Assembly: GCA_910584325.1 (NCBI GenBank) | Contig: CAJTZH010000028.1 | Span: forward strand, 1 to 18,823 | Origin: an uncultured Lachnospiraceae bacterium | GTDB lineage: Bacteria; Bacillota; Clostridia; Lachnospirales; Lachnospiraceae | Length of the DNA: 18,823 bases | Direction: 5' to 3' | In this document: in pieces, positions 14,788-18,823 of the stretch | How the letters are laid out: every line of letters starts with the position of its first letter | Position numbering within the stretch: the first letter of the stretch is position 1 | Notes under the pieces: generated by a model | What the model was told of the DNA's origin: nothing | Databases searched by the model: none | What the model saw: the letters and a program-made list of their open reading frames with translations, nothing else | Position numbers and translations under genes: made by a program

Positions 14788-15321
14788 ATGAACAAAGAAC
14801 AATTAAATGAATGCATTATGCTTTATGGGAAAGATGTGTTCTCTTTTTGCAGGCAGATTGCGGTGAGTCATGAGGAAGCGGAAGATTTATATCAGGACAC
14901 ATTCCTGAAAGCGATGGAATTATCGGAGAAAATTAAATACGAGGAAAATCCGAAAAGCTATCTGATTTCGATTGCGCTGCGCTTATGGAAGAATAAGAAA
15001 CGCAAATTTGCATGGAGAGACAGAATTGCGGGAACGGATACCATCGACGAGTTTACCGAGAAAAGAACGTTGTATCTTGTAGAAAATCCTGTGGAGGAAG
15101 AAGTGTTGAAAGGGGATTTAAATGAACGGGTACGCCGGGAAGTAAGTGCGATGGAGGAAAAATACCGTATTCCGCTGATTCTTTTCTATTCTTCGGAATT
15201 GTCGCAGGCGGAGATTGCTGAAGTGATGGGTATACCGACGGGCACTGTAAAGAGCAGGCTGCATAAAGCGAAGGAATTGTTGAGAGAGCGATTGGAGGTG
15301 TATTATTACTGTGAAGCATAG
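14788..15321 (+). CDS. ECF-family RNA polymerase sigma factor
   Basis: A 177-residue group IV sigma factor with only regions 2 and 4. Region 2 spans about residues 8-75, with the EEAEDLYQDTFLKA core-binding helix (29-42). Region 4 spans about 113-168, with the ELSQAEIAEVMGIPTGTVKSRLHKA helix-turn-helix (137-161; first 20 residues are the diagnostic part). The start at 14788 has AAGGTG upstream. The gene overlaps its probable anti-sigma factor gene by 11 bases. A possible self-recognised promoter lies just before it. The signal and regulon are not apparent. Confidence 0.92.
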   Translation: MNKEQLNECIMLYGKDVFSFCRQIAVSHEEAEDLYQDTFLKAMELSEKIKYEENPKSYLISIALRLWKNKKRKFAWRDRIAGTDTIDEFTEKRTLYLVENPVEEEVLKGDLNERVRREVSAMEEKYRIPLILFYSSELSQAEIAEVMGIPTGTVKSRLHKAKELLRERLEVYYYCEA

Positions 15322-16492
15322 ATTAACGGAACAGGAATTGGATGCTGTTTTGAGGGAAGCCCTTTTCATAGAGGAAGAGCCGGGGGAAGCGCTCAACCGT
15401 AAAATTTTAAAAAGGGCAAAGGAGACAGCGGGTATGAATAAGAAGATGAGAAAAATGGCGACTGCAGCAGCAGCAGGACTTCTGTTATTTACGGGAGTTT
15501 CGGTTTCGGTGTATGCGGGAGTAAAGTATCTGACGCCGCAGGAAGTTGTGGAAGATGTCGGAACGGGGAACAAAGATGCAGTTAAGGCAGCGTTTGAAGG
15601 GGACGGCGCCGTCTATGTCAATGAGACAAAAAATTTTGACAAAGGAACGGTAACATTTTTGGGAATCGCTCAGGGCAGCGGTGTGAATGCATTGACGGGA
15701 GAGACGAGCGCGGACAATAACAGAAGCTATGCTGTTTTTGCGTTTGAAGGGTTTGAAGACGGATTAGCCGGCAATGAATTAAGCAATATTTTTGTTTCAC
15801 CATTTATTAAGGGACTGGCGCCATGGCAGTATAACGCGTGGACAATCGGCGGTGATGATGACTTTGGTGCAAACGGCGCTTCTGAGATTGTCAGGGACGG
15901 CGTGCGCTATCAGATTGTGGAATGCGGCAATGTGGAACTGTTTGCCGACAGGGGCGTCTATATGGGTATCAGTTATCAAATGGCAGGCGGAGCGTTTGAG
16001 ATGGATGAGGAAACGGGAGAAATTAAGCCGCAGGCAGAGTATGCGGATAAAGCAGTTATTTTTAACATACCGTTCGACCCGGCAAAGGCCGACCGTGCGG
16101 CAGCGGACGCCGTGATTGAGGCAATCAGAAAGTCGTTTGAGGAACCTTCTGATGACAGTACGGCAGGCGCAGAGGAAGAGAGTCCGTTTGGCGAATGGAA
16201 CGCGAAGCGGATACAGGAGGAAGGAAAACTTGTAAAAGACTTCACGGTGAAATTGGATGGAAACGGCAATATTAATTTACCTGCTTGGGAGGCAGAGGGA
16301 TTAAGCAGCGACGCGGGAGGATTTATTTCGGCAGAGTTTGCGTTTCCGGATAATAAACCGGGGATGTCTGATATGATGTCAATTTATGGTATCGACGATA
16401 CGACGGCGCTGGCGGAGACATATACGCTGAACGAGGACGGAACCGTTACGGTCGGACTCTATAAGATACAGACGCCGTCGAGACATGAATAA
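15311..16492 (+). CDS. Single-pass membrane protein, probable anti-sigma factor
   Basis: A 393-residue protein starting at GTG, with GGAGGTG (15294-15300) ten bases upstream, overlapping the sigma gene by 11 bases. A short cytoplasmic part (1-46, with a helical EQELDAVLREALFIEEEP segment) is followed by one membrane helix (about 48-68) and a large, acidic extracytoplasmic region (70-393). The layout matches membrane anti-sigma factors that hold an ECF sigma factor until an envelope signal arrives. The cytoplasmic part has no cysteine and no zinc-binding HxxxCxxC motif, so it is not a ZAS-type anti-sigma. Regulation of sigma activity is inferred from topology and overlap. The outer region shows no family I can name. 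Confidence 0.72.
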   Translation: MKHRLTEQELDAVLREALFIEEEPGEALNRKILKRAKETAGMNKKMRKMATAAAAGLLLFTGVSVSVYAGVKYLTPQEVVEDVGTGNKDAVKAAFEGDGAVYVNETKNFDKGTVTFLGIAQGSGVNALTGETSADNNRSYAVFAFEGFEDGLAGNELSNIFVSPFIKGLAPWQYNAWTIGGDDDFGANGASEIVRDGVRYQIVECGNVELFADRGVYMGISYQMAGGAFEMDEETGEIKPQAEYADKAVIFNIPFDPAKADRAAADAVIEAIRKSFEEPSDDSTAGAEEESPFGEWNAKRIQEEGKLVKDFTVKLDGNGNINLPAWEAEGLSSDAGGFISAEFAFPDNKPGMSDMMSIYGIDDTTALAETYTLNEDGTVTVGLYKIQTPSRHE

Positions 16493-16512
16493 GGTTTAAA
16501 CAGTATTATGAC

Positions 16513-16549
16513 AAGGGACAGGAAGCGGTAAAACGCTGCTGTCCTTTTT
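16513..16549 (+). terminator. Intrinsic terminator after the sigma/anti-sigma operon
   Basis: AAGGGACAG (16513-16521) pairs with CTGTCCTTT (16539-16547), nine pairs with one G-U. An inner AGCG/CGCT stem sits above a GTAAAA loop, and a T run ends at 16549. Confidence 0.87.
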
Positions 16550-16585
16550 CATTGCACAAAAAATAGTTTATTTTCACAATATCTG

Positions 16586-16614
16586 TTAAATAATTAACCG
16601 CGGTGTGATATAAT
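16586..16614 (+). promoter_or_regulatory. Promoter of the LacI-type/GGDEF gene
   Basis: A consensus -10 TATAAT (16609-16614) is preceded by TGA, giving an extended -10 element. The -35 at 16586-16591 (TTAAAT) is weak but correctly spaced at 17 bases. The leader to the start codon is about 65 bases and shows no clear operator. Confidence 0.65.
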
Positions 16615-16687
16615 ATTGGATAAGATATCGATTGTTCTATGACGAATATGCCGCATGAAAGGCTGCACAATAATACGAGGTATGTCT

Positions 16688-18532
16688 ATGAAAAAAGTTG
16701 CGTTGATTTCGGATGGATGGAAGCGGTTAATTACATATGCATGGGTTGACGGGATAATGAAATACATTTACCGGTCAGGGGAAGACATCTGTCTCTGTCA
16801 GTACAACTGCCAGGGAAACTGGAGCAAAGACAGATTTTATAACCATGCGGAGTATAATATTTATAATCTGCCGGATTTAAAGACATTTGACGGGATAATA
16901 CTCGACTGCAATAATATCAGCGACAGAGAGGAACTCGAGCGGCTGACGGAGATTCTTCGCAGAAGTAAAGTTCCCGTTGTCAGTATCGGTTATGATATAC
17001 CGGATTTTTACTATGCCGGTATTGATAACAGACGTCCTATTATGGAGATGATGGAACATCTTTACGAAAAACATGGATGCAGGCGGTTTGTTTTTGCAGG
17101 CGGTCCGAAGGATAATTTTGAAAATACTGCGAGACTGGAGGCATATTTGGACTGCCTCAAAAAATATGGTCTGCCTGAAGAGGAAAATCCGGTCTGGTAC
17201 GGCGACTATGATTTCCAGACAGGCGTCAGGTATTTTGAGGAATTTATGCGGGAAGAAAAAGCATTACCCGATGTATTTGTCTGCGCCAACGACAATATTG
17301 CCGCGGGATTGTGCTATAAGGCGGAAGAATGTGGGTATCATATTCCCCGTGATTTTAAAGTCACCGGATTTGATAATCTGGACAAAGCGATTTATTTTAA
17401 TCCGCAGATTACAACGGTCGGGCAATTGAGGGAAGACATCGGTGGAAGATGTATGGATATTCTTGTAAAGATATGGAATAACGAAGCGGTGCCGAAGCTG
17501 ACATATGTTCCTACGGAATGTATTTTTACGGAGAGCTGCGGCTGTCCGAACTGCGGTCTTTTAGACTATCGTGATTACGCGAAAAACGAGATAATAACCG
17601 GCGTCGAGAAATTAAAGAATGAAGAGCGGCTGGTGGAGTTGGAAAGCGCACTTGCGGGCAGTGATTCATTTGATGAGATGTTTATCCGCATTTCCGATTA
17701 TTTTAAGGGGCTTGAGTGTGACGGATTTTATATTGTGGCGGACGAAAGATTGTACAGTGCCGAGGATAACGAGGTGTTTCCGATAGAAGGATATGAACTG
17801 GGACATCTGAAGGCGTTTTATACAGAGGAAGGGCAGAACGGACTGGTAGAGAATCAGGCGTCGGCTTTCATAAAGCAGGTTGAAGAGAACGGAGGCGGTA
17901 ATTCCTATATGTTTACGCCGCTGCATTTCCGAGAGCGCGCGGTAGGGTTTACGATTCTGAAAAACGGACGCTTTTTATATAATAATCCTTATTTTTACGA
18001 TATTATCGCGACGTTTCTGAAAACAATGGAGAACTTATATCAGAAATTGCGGCTGAAAAAGGCATATACGAAACTGCGGGATATTTACAATCGTGACCAG
18101 CTTACGGGACTTTATAACCGCATTGCGTATTCGGAAATGGTGGGACCGGCATATAGGGAGTATTGTAAAATTGGCAAGAGATGTGCAGTAACGTTTTCAG
18201 ACGCCGATTATTTTAAGGAAATTAATGATACATACGGACATGAGAAGGGGGACGAGATTTTAAAAAGGATTGCCGATATGCTGCTTGCGTGTACCCCGAA
18301 GGATGGGTATGTGTACCGGTTCGGCGGTGATGAATTTGTCGCGTTTTTTCCGTGTGATAAGGAGAAAGACGCCAATGTGTTCAGGGAGACGGTTACGGCA
18401 CGGCTTTATGAGGAGGGAATCAGAATCAGTATGGGAATCGCCGTAACAAATCCCGAAAGCGGCAAAGGTTTTGAAGAGTATCTGCGTATGGCGGATGACG
18501 ATATGTACGAGCAGAAGAAAGCAAAACGATAA
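16688..18532 (+). CDS. LacI-type periplasmic-binding-like sensor fused to a diguanylate cyclase
   Basis: A 614-residue soluble protein. Residues 1-280 form a LacI/RbsB-type ligand-binding domain: MKKVALISDG start, VPVVSIGYD (95-103), DVFVCANDNIAAG (195-207), KVTGFDN (224-230) and the TTVGQ (242-246) near its end. It lacks the N-terminal DNA-binding helix-turn-helix and any signal peptide, so it should sense a cytoplasmic ligand. A CGCPNC cysteine cluster (284-289) and a GAF-like linker (about 310-450) follow. The GGDEF domain spans about 465-614 with DADYFKEINDTYGH (505-518) and GGDEF (546-550) intact, so it should make c-di-GMP. No RxxD inhibitory site precedes GGDEF. I chose the ATG at 16688 because GAGG lies seven bases upstream and the binding domain starts there; an ATG at 16655 would add 11 residues. 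The ligand is unknown, possibly a sugar. Confidence 0.9.
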   Translation: MKKVALISDGWKRLITYAWVDGIMKYIYRSGEDICLCQYNCQGNWSKDRFYNHAEYNIYNLPDLKTFDGIILDCNNISDREELERLTEILRRSKVPVVSIGYDIPDFYYAGIDNRRPIMEMMEHLYEKHGCRRFVFAGGPKDNFENTARLEAYLDCLKKYGLPEEENPVWYGDYDFQTGVRYFEEFMREEKALPDVFVCANDNIAAGLCYKAEECGYHIPRDFKVTGFDNLDKAIYFNPQITTVGQLREDIGGRCMDILVKIWNNEAVPKLTYVPTECIFTESCGCPNCGLLDYRDYAKNEIITGVEKLKNEERLVELESALAGSDSFDEMFIRISDYFKGLECDGFYIVADERLYSAEDNEVFPIEGYELGHLKAFYTEEGQNGLVENQASAFIKQVEENGGGNSYMFTPLHFRERAVGFTILKNGRFLYNNPYFYDIIATFLKTMENLYQKLRLKKAYTKLRDIYNRDQLTGLYNRIAYSEMVGPAYREYCKIGKRCAVTFSDADYFKEINDTYGHEKGDEILKRIADMLLACTPKDGYVYRFGGDEFVAFFPCDKEKDANVFRETVTARLYEEGIRISMGIAVTNPESGKGFEEYLRMADDDMYEQKKAKR

Positions 18533-18550
18533 AGCGTTTAAAAGTGAAAG

Positions 18551-18602
18551 AGACGGGAACTGCCGCAAATTATTTCATTTGCAAAACAGTTCCCGTCTTT
18601 TT
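18551..18602. terminator. Two-tier bidirectional terminator
   Basis: AGACGGGAACTG (18551-18562) pairs perfectly with CAGTTCCCGTCT (18587-18598), and an inner GCAAAT/ATTTGC stem (18565-18570 with 18577-18582) tops it. A T run (18598-18602) ends it for the plus strand. On the minus strand CTTTCACTTTT follows, so it can serve both the GGDEF gene and the convergent ATPase gene, whose stop codon overlaps the T run. Confidence 0.87.
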
Positions 18603-18823
18603 AATGCCGTATCAGTCGTACATATTTTGCGAGTTCCATAACAATCAGCGGAATAGAGATAAGTCCCAGTCCAATCAGGTAGAGACCGGACGGCAGATAG
18701 ACTAATCCGAATACGATATTGACCGGTGTCAGCAGTATGAATGCGATAAGGAGAATGGATATTCCTGCGGCAATATTTAAACTTTTGTTTGAAAAAAATC
18801 CGATTGCAAACAGTGATTTTCCC
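18601..18823 (-). CDS. P-type cation-transporting ATPase, C-terminal part (runs off window)
   Basis: The minus strand carries an open frame of 74 codons ending with TAA at 18603-18601. It has no start inside the window. The peptide contains IGFFSNKSLNIA, two hydrophobic helices (about residues 17-38 and 45-63), a VFGLVYLPSG loop between them, and a basic ELAKYVRLIRH end. This is the pattern of the last two transmembrane helices of calcium-type P-ATPases (N-K-x-L-x-x-A start, P-x-x-x-V-F-G, and E-x-x-K near the end). The catalytic domains lie outside the window, so the ion cannot be stated; calcium or another divalent cation is likely. It converges on the GGDEF gene with a shared terminator. 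Confidence 0.75.
   Translation of the reverse strand, partial: GKSLFAIGFFSNKSLNIAAGISILLIAFILLTPVNIVFGLVYLPSGLYLIGLGLISIPLIVMELAKYVRLIRH

Noticed and set aside
1..18823. CRISPR arrays, insertion sequences, tRNA or rRNA genes
   Set aside because: No regularly spaced repeats, transposase-like frames, terminal inverted repeats, or tRNA/rRNA-like sequences were seen.

Overview
The window reads as chromosomal DNA of a member of the Clostridia, most likely Lachnospiraceae. Reasons: purine-rich Shine-Dalgarno sites in front of nearly every gene, TTGACA/TATAAT promoters with 17-base spacers, a tyrosine T-box leader, a YtrA-type GntR/ABC operon, and a diguanylate cyclase fused to a LacI-type binding domain. 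Most genes have mid-40s to about 50 % G+C codon use. One island (about 10.76-12.37 kb) is clearly more AT-rich. The window probably sits at a contig end: its first ~60 bases are an AT-rich trigger-factor fragment joined to the middle of feoB.

Layout. 1-618: trigger-factor fragment, then the C-terminal part of the ferrous iron transporter FeoB. 656-4264: a promoter and an exact YtrA-type operator (AGTGTA, 13 bp, TACACT) ahead of an overlapping operon of GntR repressor, ABC ATPase and a large permease with an extracytoplasmic domain. 4268-6157: a convergent minus-strand diguanylate cyclase with its own promoter and terminator. 6220-9300: a promoter, a tyrosine T-box leader (specifier UAC), tyrS and a VanZ-family membrane protein. 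9369-10758: a pair of short-chain chromate-transporter genes and an 80-residue charged protein.

10811-12280: the most unusual locus. A LexA/SOS-box match (GAAC-N4-GTTC) precedes a two-gene unit encoding a Panacea-domain (SocA/DUF4065-like) antitoxin and, overlapping it, a 306-residue protein with an N-terminal helical region and four C-terminal membrane helices. It looks like a PanAT-type toxin-antitoxin or abortive-infection module with possible DNA-damage control.

12369-18532: a GNAT acetyltransferase; cysK with a TtcA-like tRNA thiolase gene directly downstream (a plausible sulfur-handling pair); an ECF sigma factor with an overlapping single-pass membrane protein that is probably its anti-sigma factor; and a cytoplasmic LacI-type-sensor/GGDEF protein. 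18601-18823 (minus strand) is the C-terminal end of a P-type cation ATPase running off the window, sharing a two-way terminator with the GGDEF gene. Two diguanylate cyclases in one window, both lacking the RxxD inhibitory site, point to active c-di-GMP signalling.
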